Shown here: piece after piece, positions 12,835 to 22,136 of the stretch
Numbering within the stretch: position 1 is the first letter of the stretch
Layout of the letters: each line of letters starts with the position of its first letter
From: Cladochytrium replicatum
Lineage: Eukaryota; Chytridiomycota; Chytridiomycetes; Cladochytriales; Cladochytriaceae
Length of the DNA: 64,000 nt
Assembly: GCA_025526935.1 (NCBI GenBank)
Contig: JAHLKD010000062.1
Location: forward strand, 124,001-188,000
Reading direction: 5' to 3'
Position numbers and translations under genes: made by a program
The notes under the pieces: generated by a model
Seen by the model: only the letters and a program-made list of their open reading frames with translations
The model's database searches: none
Told to the model about the DNA's origin: nothing

Positions 12835-13268
12835 AACCCCACTATGCATGTCAGCCTTCGTGGTCTTGGCCTGTTGTCTTCTATCCACCAACCTCTCCAC
12901 TGATGGTTTCCCCTCCTGCTGATCTTCAGTCTCGTGTGGCTGATTTGACTACAGTGTACATTAAGGAGATCCTTGGACAACCTCTTGGCTTTGGGCGTAC
13001 TATGCTGCGGGCTCTTTTGGGTGATGAGGTGCTGTGTGGTATCCGTCATATCAGTTTTGCTGTTGCACCACCTCATCACCAAAAGAGCCCTCAGCATCGT
13101 CCTCACAAAGCCAAGCCGTTGTCTCATGATATCCTTAATGTACACAGTTGTCAAATCAGCCACACGAGCCTGAAGATCAGCAGGTGGGGAGACTAGCAGC
13201 GGAGAGGTGGGTGGATAGAAGACAACAGGCAGAGGACCATGAAGGCTGACATGCGAAGTGGGGTCACA
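12835..13268. repeat. Fold-back inverted repeat of LINE ORF1 fragments
   Basis: The plus strand at about 12835-13060 encodes an ORF1 piece (SPPADLQSRVADLTTVYIKE, FGRTMLRALLGDE). From about 13066 the minus strand encodes the same piece again (ADLQARVADLTTVYIKD, RTMLRALL). The two arms of about 200 bp are roughly 85 percent alike by eye and are separated by about 25-30 bp, so the strand can fold into a long hairpin. Confidence 0.75.
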
Positions 13269-13762
13269 GCCAGCAAGGGCAGCCCCGACAGCTTCTGTGC
13301 GAGATTCAGCACTCAGTGTGGTGAGACAAACACTGAAAAAATTCAGCAGGAGTGTCCCTCGGCAAGTGTGCAAGCATAGGATCCAGCATTGCCAATGGAT
13401 CAAAGGTTACACAAACACATCGCATCTGAGTGAGAATGACACGGAGATCGGCCAGAGATGCAACACTCGAGGGAGCAGCCACAGCAGCAAGAACCCAGTC
13501 AACGGCCAGATGTGATCGGGAACGAGAACAGGAGTGACCACGAGGCAATTCAAGGTCTGCAGGTCTTTTGGCGCTGTGGTCACGTGATCCAGAGTCACGT
13601 GATTCAACATTTTCATCCTCCCCCATATTCACATCATCAGCCCAGTGAATTGGAGAGCAAGGAGCGGAGAATGGAAGCTGTGGAGCGGAATTTTCAACAG
13701 AAGAGGCATGGGGGCGCGAACGGGCCTCAAAAATCACGGTGCCATCAGGGGGCACAGCTTTT
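13066..13762 (-). pseudogene. LINE ORF1 fragment
   Basis: Read on the minus strand this matches ORF1 of the intact LINE-A: TVIFEARSRPHASSVEN, then WADDVNMGEDENVESRD, then SSVASLADLRVILTQMR and LRALL. Relative to intact ORF1 it lacks the start, carries frameshifts and has lost about 140 central codons. Its 5' end lies about 15-25 bp from a tRNA-Trp-like half at 13777. Confidence 0.75.
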
Positions 13763-13776
13763 TTTACAAAGAGGCA

Positions 13777-13806
13777 GATCCCTTGGCGCAACGGTAGCGC
13801 GTCTGA
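13777..13806 (+). tRNA. tRNA 5' half (tRNA-Trp-like), broken
   Basis: The 30 bases GATCCCTTGGCGCAACGGTA plus GCGCGTCTGA match the first 30 positions of eukaryotic tRNA-Trp, with the acceptor strand and a full D arm including the A box. After this the sequence reads TGAGCTC and then the T-run of a minus-strand SINE, so the anticodon loop and 3' half are missing. It is a tRNA remnant, cut by or formed during SINE insertion. Assignment to Trp rests on the 5' half only. Confidence 0.55.
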
Positions 13807-13813
13807 TGAGCTC

Positions 13814-14109
13814 TTTTTTTTTTTTTTGAATGTTATAACATGTATTGACAATGCTTAATCAGTACATGTCACCCACGTGTACTTCAACCAAGATTTGGAA
13901 TCTTCAGTACTTGGGGAGCCGTGCGAGCCATAGGAAAGAGGAGCGAAGGCAAGGGTGAATCGAAGGAGGTGTGGCGCGGTACTTGCACGTGACACGATAT
14001 TGCGAGAGATATATTTCGTAGGAAATTCGAATCCAGTCCCCTATAGGATTCGAACCGCGGAGTTTAGCTTCGAAAAGTCGCATTGGTACCGACTGAGCCA
14101 CTATGAGGC
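13814..14109 (-). mobile_element. SINE copy 1 (tRNA-derived)
   Basis: Read on the minus strand it starts GCCTCATAG, then TGGCTCAGTCGGTA (RNA polymerase III A box) and GGTTCGAATCC (perfect B box). A body of about 200 bp follows, and the end is CATGTTATAACATTC plus poly(A) (the T-run 13814-13827). The segment GCGACTTTTCGAAG between the boxes recalls a tRNA-Lys(UUU) anticodon arm. The second half shares CCTACGGCTCGCACGGCTCC-like sequence with the LINE-A 3' UTR. Confidence 0.8.
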
Positions 14110-14409
14110 TTTTTTTTTTTTTTTTTTTGAATGTTATAACATGTATTGACAATGCTTAATCAGTACATGTCACCCACGTGTACTTCAACCAAGATTTGGA
14201 ATCTTCAGTACTTGGGGAGCCGTGCGAGCCGTAGGAAAGAGGAGCGAAGGCAAGGGCGAATCGAAGGAGGTGTGGCGAGGTACTTGCACGTGACACGATA
14301 TTGCGAGAGATATATTTCGTAGGAAATTCGATCCAGTCCCCTATAGGATTCGAACCGCGGAGTTTAGCTTTGAAAAGTCGAATTTGTACCGACTGAGCCA
14401 CTATGAGGC
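14110..14409 (-). mobile_element. SINE copy 2 (tRNA-derived)
   Basis: This copy is nearly identical to copy 1, with the same A and B boxes and the same tail. Its poly(A) (T-run 14110-14128) joins directly to the 5' end of copy 1. Its own 5' end joins directly to the poly(A) of LINE-A. Confidence 0.8.
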
Positions 14410-14564
14410 TTTTTTTTTTTTTTGAACTTCATAATATGTATTTATTGTCCAACCAATATATCACCCGCTGGTGCAAAATCCAAATACAAGTGTAAAAATA
14501 CACGTAAATTGGCAGCACATGGGGAGCCGTGCGAGCCGTAGGAAAAGTAAAATGTTTCAAAACA

Positions 14565-17500
14565 CTAAGGCATATCCAAATCAACAAAAGCAGACAAGAT
14601 ACAATCAGGAGCTGGAGACAAAACTAACTCATAACCAAGACAGTTTGACCAAATGCGGTTAAGTGCACGAAGAACAAGAACCCACTGGGAAAAAGCAGGG
14701 GAAGGATAAAAAGGCCGTGGTGAAAGCATATCAATTGCAATGTCAAGAGGTAGGCGGGGATCATCAGGCGGGCCTAGATCAAAACTAGCAGACAAACTAG
14801 CACGCAAATGTAGACACACAGAGACATGGGCACACGACACTTCAGGGGCATCATGACAGTTCCTACAATAAGGTCGGGGGTTTGGAAACAGGCGGCCAAG
14901 CCGATATAGCAGGAACAAACGAAGACATACTGTTGGGAGATGTTGGTGTGGGGGTAGCAACAAAGGGTGGCGAAGTTTCAAATTGCGGACAGGGGCAAAC
15001 GAAACTGCAATTGGTCCATTATGTGCAACAGCTAAAGACTGAAAATGCAACATCAACGGATGAAGTGGGGGCACAACAGGCATAGGAACAATGAGATCAT
15101 TGTGACAAGCCGAAAAATAAGGAGATGAACCATAACCTACTGGAGATGACTGATAGAATTGCAACACAGCAGCTGGTAACAGAGGGCTGGAATCACTAGA
15201 CCAGCGAGCAAACATACGTGCCTGAAGGTACTTCAGCCTGAACTCAAAAGTAGGAATTTGCGCTAACAGCAACAAACCAACACGCGAAGTGGTATGGGCT
15301 AGTGAAAACAGACGACACAGTGCATGATAACAAAAACGCTCGAGTACCTGAAGCTGAGCAGTGGAAGGCCGAATAAGTGCTAAACCAAACTCAAGTGAAG
15401 GTCTAATAAAAGACAAAAACAACAACCTGGCAACACGAGGAGCAGACCCACCAAAGTACAAGACATAAGGTGCAAAAAGATACAATGAGGCACGAGCTTT
15501 CTCTAAGCGATGATCAATAGTTGCAGCAAGATCAAACCCTTCAATAGTAAAATAGTGACCAAGGTATCTAAATGAAACCTCTACAGGGAGGGCAGAGCCA
15601 TGAAGCTTCAAGGGGGTGGGTAACCGTTGAGAAGATAACACAGCACACTTTGAAGGTGAAAACACAAAATGAGAAGCTAAAGCAAAATCTTCACAAATTT
15701 TCAATGCACGTTGGGCCTGCTCAGGGGTGGCAGAAAACAAAGCTATGTCATCAGCAAAAAACAACGAATTGAAAACAGGAGTGTTATAAGAAAACCTAGC
15801 AAGATGAGAAGATTCACGACGAAGGAGCTGTGCTAAAGGATTGATGAAAACTGAGTACAAGAACGGAGACAAAACAGAACCTTGAAAAAGACCTCGTGGA
15901 AGCGAAAACAAATCAGAAGAACGATTCTCTATAACAACCTGAGAAGAACAACGATCAAACATACTCATCAAAACAGAGATCAAACGGTTTGGAATTCTGG
16001 GAAATTGACGAAGACGTTCCCACAAAAGAGGCCTACGCACAGTATCATACGCTGCTTTAATATCTAAGAAAGTAACACAATAAGGCAGAGCAGTGCGGGA
16101 AGCCCGTCGAAGGGTAGCATCTAATGCAAAAACACACTCAACACCTGAACGATTGGCCTGGAAACCAGCTTGGGCGGGATCAAGTTTACCAACATGAGCT
16201 ACAAGCATAGGAAGCAGGGTACGCTCAAAGATTTTTCTATCAACATTGGTTAAAGTAATGGGGCGGTACTGACTAATATCACCAATGGAGCCCTTATTCT
16301 TCCAAACAGGTAACAACAAGCCAGCATTCCATGCAGAGGGCGACAAACCTGAACGGAAAATAGCGTTTGAAAGTTGAACAAAAAGGATAGCAACATCAGA
16401 AGCTAACGGCTTAAATAACTCAGCTGGAATATGGTTTGGGCCAGGAGCAGAGTTGTTTGGGGAAGAACGAATAGCACAAACAAAGTCACTAACACTAACT
16501 GACACAGAATCATTCAGCGCATGTAGACAAACGTGTTCTGCACTGGCAGAGGATTGTGCAAACTGAGTCTGATAAACGGAGGCAAAGTGATTGCGATAAT
16601 GAGATAAAGAGGCAGGATCAGACAATAAACCACTTGCAGCTGAGCGCCGTTGATGACACCTACGCGTGGTGGAAAGAACTTTGCTAACCTCGGTTAAAGA
16701 ACTAGGAGAAGAACTAAACATATTGTCGCCAGAAGCCTCTCGAGCTCGCTGAGAGAGGGACCAAGTACGAAAAGCTTTGACACGCTCACGCGATAGCCGG
16801 TCACGCTCCAAGCGGCAATACTCAACTAAAACAGGATCTGGATCATCACAGGAAGAAACAGCTAAATAGTGCTTATGAGCAAGTAAGTAGCTCCGTCGCA
16901 AGGCCACTAAATGCGGCGGCAACAATGGCAGGGCAGGGCGACGGCGAACTAAACTGGGGGGTCCAATGACACAAGCAGCACAGGAAGTAACAAAGGACAA
17001 AATAATATCCAATGCAGAGTCAATACATCCCTGTGCAACATCCACAGACATTTGGGCAAAGGCGGGAGCTTCTAAAATTGGACTGAGTGCAGCATTGACA
17101 TCAGCAAGGGTGGGATCAAAAAACAAATGTCCCACATCCTCCATTGCTTGAAAGACAGCAGGTTCACGCAACAGATGAGCAGCCCAGCGCTTGTGGGGGG
17201 GTGCAGCAGAGGGAGCGCTGGCATTGGGAGGAGCAAATGAAAAAACAGCTGTAACCGGAAAATGGTCAGAAGCCCAAGGCATAAACTCGCCATCGGCTAG
17301 ACGACTATGAACTATGTAAGAAATAGGATCACATTGAAGCAGAGGATTGACAAACAACAAATCGATAATGGAGTCACCATTGCGAGAAGAAAATGTGGGG
17401 TTATGACAGGAAGGGTGCTTAACTAGAGAGAAACTAGCGGCAGAAATAAATTGCTCAAACAACCTACCCCTACGATTTGAAGAATGATCACCAGTAGCTA

Positions 17501-17945
17501 AAAAACGGGCATTGAAATCGCCCAACAAAAGAACAGGGCACGGAGACGACGGGACATGTTGAGGAAGTGAAGCAATAAACTCTTCAAGGAAGGGGTCCTG
17601 AGCAATACCACATGGAGGCAAATAATACCCTCCAACCAAAAGCCCACGAAATGTAAACCATAGAGAGGTGCCACCATAACTAGAAACGAGACGGAAATCA
17701 GAAGCTCTACAAAGACTGCGATTGATCAAGACTCCCACACCAGCCCGTCGTGTACCCGATGACCCAGGAGAAAAACGAGTGTCAAAAATCAAATCTGGAG
17801 AAGGCAGCGGGTCTAAAGGAAAAAGGTGTGTTTCAGTCAGGAGCAGAAAAACAATGTGATTTGCGCGCATAAAGCGAAACAGTGAATCAAGAACTCCAAA
17901 GCTCAAATTGCGACAATTGAAGGTACCAACTCGAACACTAATCAT
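14565..17945 (-). CDS. LINE-A ORF2: endonuclease-reverse transcriptase
   Basis: The 1126-residue protein needed for target-primed reverse transcription is fully open. Residues 1-240 are an apurinic-type endonuclease (EEP fold): VGTFNCRN, LLTETHLF, VLLLGDFNAR, SIIDLLFVN and the catalytic ASDHFPV. The reverse transcriptase follows: ISQYRPITLTNVDRKIFER, LDPAQAGFQANRSG, FLDIKAAYDTV, GLFQGSVLSP and the active-site box FFADDIALF (FADD variant). The C-terminus has a CCHC finger (YCRNCHDAPEVSCAHVSVCL). The ATG at 17945 overlaps the ORF1 stop as ATGA, which suits termination-reinitiation. Fungal Tad-like elements share this layout; the clade was not tested. Confidence 0.95.
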   Translation of the reverse strand: MISVRVGTFNCRNLSFGVLDSLFRFMRANHIVFLLLTETHLFPLDPLPSPDLIFDTRFSPGSSGTRRAGVGVLINRSLCRASDFRLVSSYGGTSLWFTFRGLLVGGYYLPPCGIAQDPFLEEFIASLPQHVPSSPCPVLLLGDFNARFLATGDHSSNRRGRLFEQFISAASFSLVKHPSCHNPTFSSRNGDSIIDLLFVNPLLQCDPISYIVHSRLADGEFMPWASDHFPVTAVFSFAPPNASAPSAAPPHKRWAAHLLREPAVFQAMEDVGHLFFDPTLADVNAALSPILEAPAFAQMSVDVAQGCIDSALDIILSFVTSCAACVIGPPSLVRRRPALPLLPPHLVALRRSYLLAHKHYLAVSSCDDPDPVLVEYCRLERDRLSRERVKAFRTWSLSQRAREASGDNMFSSSPSSLTEVSKVLSTTRRCHQRRSAASGLLSDPASLSHYRNHFASVYQTQFAQSSASAEHVCLHALNDSVSVSVSDFVCAIRSSPNNSAPGPNHIPAELFKPLASDVAILFVQLSNAIFRSGLSPSAWNAGLLLPVWKNKGSIGDISQYRPITLTNVDRKIFERTLLPMLVAHVGKLDPAQAGFQANRSGVECVFALDATLRRASRTALPYCVTFLDIKAAYDTVRRPLLWERLRQFPRIPNRLISVLMSMFDRCSSQVVIENRSSDLFSLPRGLFQGSVLSPFLYSVFINPLAQLLRRESSHLARFSYNTPVFNSLFFADDIALFSATPEQAQRALKICEDFALASHFVFSPSKCAVLSSQRLPTPLKLHGSALPVEVSFRYLGHYFTIEGFDLAATIDHRLEKARASLYLFAPYVLYFGGSAPRVARLLFLSFIRPSLEFGLALIRPSTAQLQVLERFCYHALCRLFSLAHTTSRVGLLLLAQIPTFEFRLKYLQARMFARWSSDSSPLLPAAVLQFYQSSPVGYGSSPYFSACHNDLIVPMPVVPPLHPLMLHFQSLAVAHNGPIAVSFAPVRNLKLRHPLLLPPHQHLPTVCLRLFLLYRLGRLFPNPRPYCRNCHDAPEVSCAHVSVCLHLRASLSASFDLGPPDDPRLPLDIAIDMLSPRPFYPSPAFSQWVLVLRALNRIWSNCLGYELVLSPAPDCILSAFVDLDMP

Positions 17946-19327
17946 TGACGAAGATGGGTTGAGCGAGGCTGACGCGCAATCCCGCGGGCACTGTCCAGCA
18001 CAGTTTCCTTAGCATCCATGGGGAGCTGACCACGGACATACAGGAAAATAGCAGGATCAGTAACTGAACTGAGGATATGTGCATATCTCTTGTGAACAAC
18101 TTCCCTGACCGCAGCCTCCCGCTGCTCCAAAGGCAGAGTAGAGGCTCGGCGAAGAAAGTCAGGGTTTGATTCGTCAGTGGAAGCTTCCTGGGTGGAGAAG
18201 TGCGCACGGAGAGCAATTGCGGTTGAGCGAATACAGATAAAGGAAGCAATGTTGCGACCAACGAAACTGATGTGGCGGATACCACGCACCACCTCATCAC
18301 CCAAGAGAGCCCTCAGCATGGTCCGCACAAAGCCGAGCCGCTGTCTCATGATGTCCTTGATGTACACAGTGGTCAAATCATCCACACGGGCCTGAAGATC
18401 AGCAGGTGGGGAGACCAGCAGCGGAGAGGTCGGAGGATAGAATACGACAGGCCGAGGGCCACGAAGGCTGACATTCGAAGTGGGGTCACGACCAGCAAGG
18501 GCAGTCCTGACAGCTTCTGTACGAGATTCAGCACTCAGTGTGGGGAGACTCTCAAGCACACGGGCACGGGCATTGGCAGCAGCAGCGGCATAAGTGCGTG
18601 GACCACGAGGTCCACGTGGGGCAGGTCGACTAGACGGGGGGCGAGGGCCAGGAGCACCAGAGTTCCCAAGATCGTCCTGAATTGAAGGATTACCATGCAG
18701 TTGTCTAGGGGGAAGGCACACAGGCGCAGCCACATCATCATGGCGGGAGACAGGGGCAACCGGAGGTGAAGGCGAAGGCAGCGGCCTCCCAAAGCGACCC
18801 ACCAGATCCTCGGCCATATCACGACAAACACTAAAAAATTCAGCAGGAGTGTCCCTCGGCAAATGTGCAAGCATAGGATCCAGCATCGCCAACGGATCAA
18901 AGGTTGCACAAACAGATCGCATCTGAGTGAGAACGACACGGAGATCGGCCAGAGATGCAACACTCGATGGAGTAGCCACAGCAGCAAGAACCCGGACACC
19001 CGGCAGATGTGATCGGGAACGAGAACGGGAGCGACCACGGGGCAATTCATGTTCAGCAGGTCTTTTGGCGCGTCGGTCACGTGATCGGAAGTCACGTGAT
19101 TCGGCATTTTCATCCTCCCCCATATTCACATCATCAGCCCAGTTAATTGGAGAGGCAGGAGCGGAGAATGGAAGCTGTGGAGCGGAATTTTCAACAGAGG
19201 AGGCACGGGGGCGCGAACGGGCCTCAAAAATCACGGTGCCACCAGAAAGTCCATCAGGGGGCACAGCGGGGGGTGCGGCGGGCGGCGCATCAGGCGGCTG
19301 CGCATGCGGAGCGCTGGGAGGCGGCAT
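17942..19327 (-). CDS. LINE-A ORF1: nucleic-acid-binding, Gag-like protein
   Basis: The likely start is the ATG at 19327 (AAAAATCAATGCCGCC), giving 461 residues. The frame stays open upstream through the (CT)n tract, which would add a long Ser-Leu repeat and part of a SINE; that extension is probably not native. The protein is Pro/Ala-rich, then Arg/Ser-rich (RGRSRSRSRSH), then has GPRTYAAAAANARAR, a motif common in ORF1 of Tad-like elements. An RRM-like region follows (TVYIKDIMRQ, RTMLRALLGDEV, RHISFVGRNIASFICI). No zinc knuckle is visible. ORF1 proteins package the element RNA. Fragments of this ORF are found at 12835-13762. Confidence 0.85.
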   Translation of the reverse strand: MPPPSAPHAQPPDAPPAAPPAVPPDGLSGGTVIFEARSRPRASSVENSAPQLPFSAPASPINWADDVNMGEDENAESRDFRSRDRRAKRPAEHELPRGRSRSRSRSHLPGVRVLAAVATPSSVASLADLRVVLTQMRSVCATFDPLAMLDPMLAHLPRDTPAEFFSVCRDMAEDLVGRFGRPLPSPSPPVAPVSRHDDVAAPVCLPPRQLHGNPSIQDDLGNSGAPGPRPPSSRPAPRGPRGPRTYAAAAANARARVLESLPTLSAESRTEAVRTALAGRDPTSNVSLRGPRPVVFYPPTSPLLVSPPADLQARVDDLTTVYIKDIMRQRLGFVRTMLRALLGDEVVRGIRHISFVGRNIASFICIRSTAIALRAHFSTQEASTDESNPDFLRRASTLPLEQREAAVREVVHKRYAHILSSVTDPAIFLYVRGQLPMDAKETVLDSARGIARQPRSTHLRQ

Positions 19328-19335
19328 TGATTTTT

Positions 19336-19684
<349 letters not shown>

Positions 19685-19849
19685 TTTTTTTTTTTTTTTT
19701 TTTTTTTTAACAATATTATTATTTATTTTGCACATACAGTGCATAACAAAAAACAACACCCAAAGTGCCTTACAAGATGGTCATGGACCAGCACATAGGG
19801 AAGCGCGCGCAGCATAGCCAAAAGCAACAAAGCAAAAGAGAGAAATGTA
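19685..19849 (-). mobile_element. LINE-B 3' tail abutting tRNA-Asp
   Basis: The T-run 19685-19708 (poly(A) on the minus strand) is followed by AACAATATTATTATTTATTT and the rest of the LINE-B 3' UTR in reverse. Similarity runs to AGAGAAATGTA, directly against the first base of the tRNA-Asp gene. The element is truncated at its 5' end at the tRNA and points away from it. Confidence 0.8.
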
Positions 19850-19921
19850 TCTCAGTTAGTATAGTGGCTAGTATCTCTCCCTGTCACGGAGAAGACCCGG
19901 GTTCGATTCCCGGACTGAGAG
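19850..19921 (+). tRNA. tRNA-Asp (GTC)
   Basis: This 72-nt cloverleaf has acceptor stem TCTCAGT/ACTGAGA and an anticodon stem TCTCC/GGAGA around loop CTGTCAC (anticodon GTC). The B box is GGTTCGATTCC. It has no intron and no encoded CCA. A diverged LINE-B tail lies against its 5' end. Confidence 0.95.
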
Positions 19922-21090
19922 GAACCTCATAACGTCCTAACAAGCTAAATTCATTTCACAACCAAGTACATGTCGCCGAGATGCTGGGGAGCTGATTTTG
20001 AATGTAATCGATCCTGTGAAGACAACATTCCAAAGCCTCAGTCTGTTCAACTTATAATGACATGTCTTCACATGAATCGCAGCTTTACCAAACAGGTTCA
20101 GTTTCCAGCCAATTAATTACTTGCTCTCTGGATCCCCTTCTATTGTTTCAGCTTTCTTTTCAAATTAGACACAATCGTTGCCAAACAGGTTTTCCTTGTG
20201 TACTTCGCCGCACTGCATTCACTCCCCAACCATTTGCAATCTTGTTGGCGAAGCAAGTTCAATTTCAACCTTGGAGTGTGATTGGATTGATTGACTGTCT
20301 GCTGGGAGAGACGATCGCGGTTGCAGGAAAACTGTTTTCAGGTAACAGATCTGGTGAATCCAAAACAAATAACTGTGTCTGAGGGAATTTCCTAAGCGTA
20401 TCTTCAACATGACCATGATCTGAACATTCATCCAAAGGAGAAAGCGCATCGGCCAATGCTCCAGGCACAATGATGCAAAGGCGGAGTTTAGAATCCTCAC
20501 CATTGGCTGTAGAGCATGAACCAATTCGCACGCATTGGTGAGATTGAGTAATGAAAATAAAGCTGAAACAATACAAGTGGAAAGCCAACAATTTTCTGAA
20601 AACTGAACACTTCTCATTTCGATTCTGCCTTTTCCTTGATTGTGACCAAGAAACACCCAGCATATTCCACTGGCTGTGAGGTTCTAGCACGAATGGATTC
20701 TTGTCAAAAGCCATGTATTTGAACACAAATAGATGTAACAAGGTGTGAATAAGCTTCCAAAAAAGAACAGTGTAACAGTCAAACAGAACGCACAAACGAA
20801 CACAAATCCAGTTACTTGAATAACCTAGTCATTGCAAAAAAAATAGCAAAAGTTCCGAAAAAAAAGTTCACAGGTACCAATCAAGAATGTCCATCGACAA
20901 ATATGCGTGATACACACGCACAATATCAACCACATACCCAAAAAAATATAATGAATGAAAGGAAATAACCGCAAGTTTCGGTCGACACATTCTCAACTTG
21001 AGACAGTTTCGCACTTCCCCAAAAGCCCCATCTTGATTGGGGTAAAACAAAAGAAAATAACAAACCAGATCACAAGAAAAGTTCTTCGCC
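19922..21090. other. Gene-free stretch
   Basis: These 1.2 kb lie between tRNA-Asp and the 3' end of the kinase gene. The minus strand has overlapping open frames (for example 20795-20265), but their content is not recognisable and they overlap in different frames. They may be decayed sequence. The last 200 bp probably hold the 3' UTR of the kinase gene. Confidence 0.4.
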
Positions 21091-22023
21091 TCATTCGCTT
21101 TCCCTTCTGGTGCCGTTGACAGGACCGTTCCTGACATAACCGCCCTGCATCTGTATCTGCTGTTGCTGATACATCATGATCTGCTGTTGCTGCTGCTGCT
21201 GCTGCAAATTTGGCCCTGATCCGTATAACGCCTGCCCAGCACTTCCGTCCCTGGGCGGCGCAGGGCTCCTCGAACGAGGGTCCGACGCACTCCATATCGT
21301 CCCCGGGCGGGGTTGGTAACCCATTGCTCCGGGCGGAGCAAGCTGGTGCTGCTGCGTCTGCTGCTGCTTTGTTCCCGAATAAGCCGCGGAAGGCACGGGC
21401 GGCGAGTAAGACGAGGAGGATTGGATGGACACAAGGGAGTTGGCTGGCGGGGAGGAGCTGGGTGCGCCTGTGGGGACAGGCAAGCCGCCGCTGCTACTGA
21501 GGGATTGTCCTGGGGGAGGGTTGTACGAGTTGTAGCTCTGCATGTTGACAGGTAAATTTTTGTACTGGACGGTCGAGGGGACGGGTTTGCCGGAGGACGT
21601 GACGGTCTGAGCGGCGTTCACGGGCGGGCTGTGGTATGGCGCGTTGGTGGGTTGGGTCGCGGGGTTCCAGGATAGCGGGGTGGTGGTTCTGGGCGGACCT
21701 TGCTGCTGGGGAAGTGGGGGAGACTGTGGTTGAGACGGGAATTGTTGAGGTATGGGTTGGGTGGGCAACGGCTCGCTGGCCGCAGCTTGGTGCATAAGGA
21801 TCGCGGCAGGAGTCATCGGGCCGAAGTAGTTTGCGGGAGGCTGCTGCTGCTGTTGAGCGGTGATGTTCGCCTGGGAGGGACGGGAGAAGTTCTGGTTCGG
21901 AGGCGATTGTTGTTTGGAGGCTTTGAGTTGTGATTGAGATTGACTGTGTTGAAGGCCGTGAGGTTTGGAGTTGTTGCTGTTTTTAGGTGCGCCGCTCACT
22001 TTCGGGTTGTTATTGTTTTGGTC
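21091..22023 (-). CDS. Low-complexity Gln/Pro/Ser-rich exon, probably the 3' end of the YANK kinase gene
   Basis: This frame encodes 310 residues rich in Q, P, S and N, with several poly-Gln runs, one of them eight or more long. It has no ATG near its start; the first ATG in frame is about 70 codons in. It opens right after an acceptor (CCAATAG at 22024), reading DQNNNNPKVSGAPK. It must therefore be joined to an upstream exon. The kinase exon ending at 22137 is on the same strand and is equally Asn-rich; a phase-0 donor AAA|GTCCCC lies just before its stop. An independent gene with an unseen first exon is the alternative. The role is unknown. Confidence 0.5.
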   Translation of the reverse strand, partial: DQNNNNPKVSGAPKNSNNSKPHGLQHSQSQSQLKASKQQSPPNQNFSRPSQANITAQQQQQPPANYFGPMTPAAILMHQAAASEPLPTQPIPQQFPSQPQSPPLPQQQGPPRTTTPLSWNPATQPTNAPYHSPPVNAAQTVTSSGKPVPSTVQYKNLPVNMQSYNSYNPPPGQSLSSSGGLPVPTGAPSSSPPANSLVSIQSSSSYSPPVPSAAYSGTKQQQTQQHQLAPPGAMGYQPRPGTIWSASDPRSRSPAPPRDGSAGQALYGSGPNLQQQQQQQQIMMYQQQQIQMQGGYVRNGPVNGTRRESE

Positions 22024-22136
22024 CTATTGGAGAAAATGAAGGAAGAAAAGACGGGAATGTACGAATAAGCACGAGTGAGCAAGAAAAATCGTCTTTCCAT
22101 TAACATATCGCATTCCAAAACACGCTTGCACCGCGA

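Noticed and set aside
20265-20795. 176-codon minus-strand open frame
   Set aside because: It begins without a convincing ATG context, overlaps another frame and has no recognisable pattern; probably chance in low-stop DNA.
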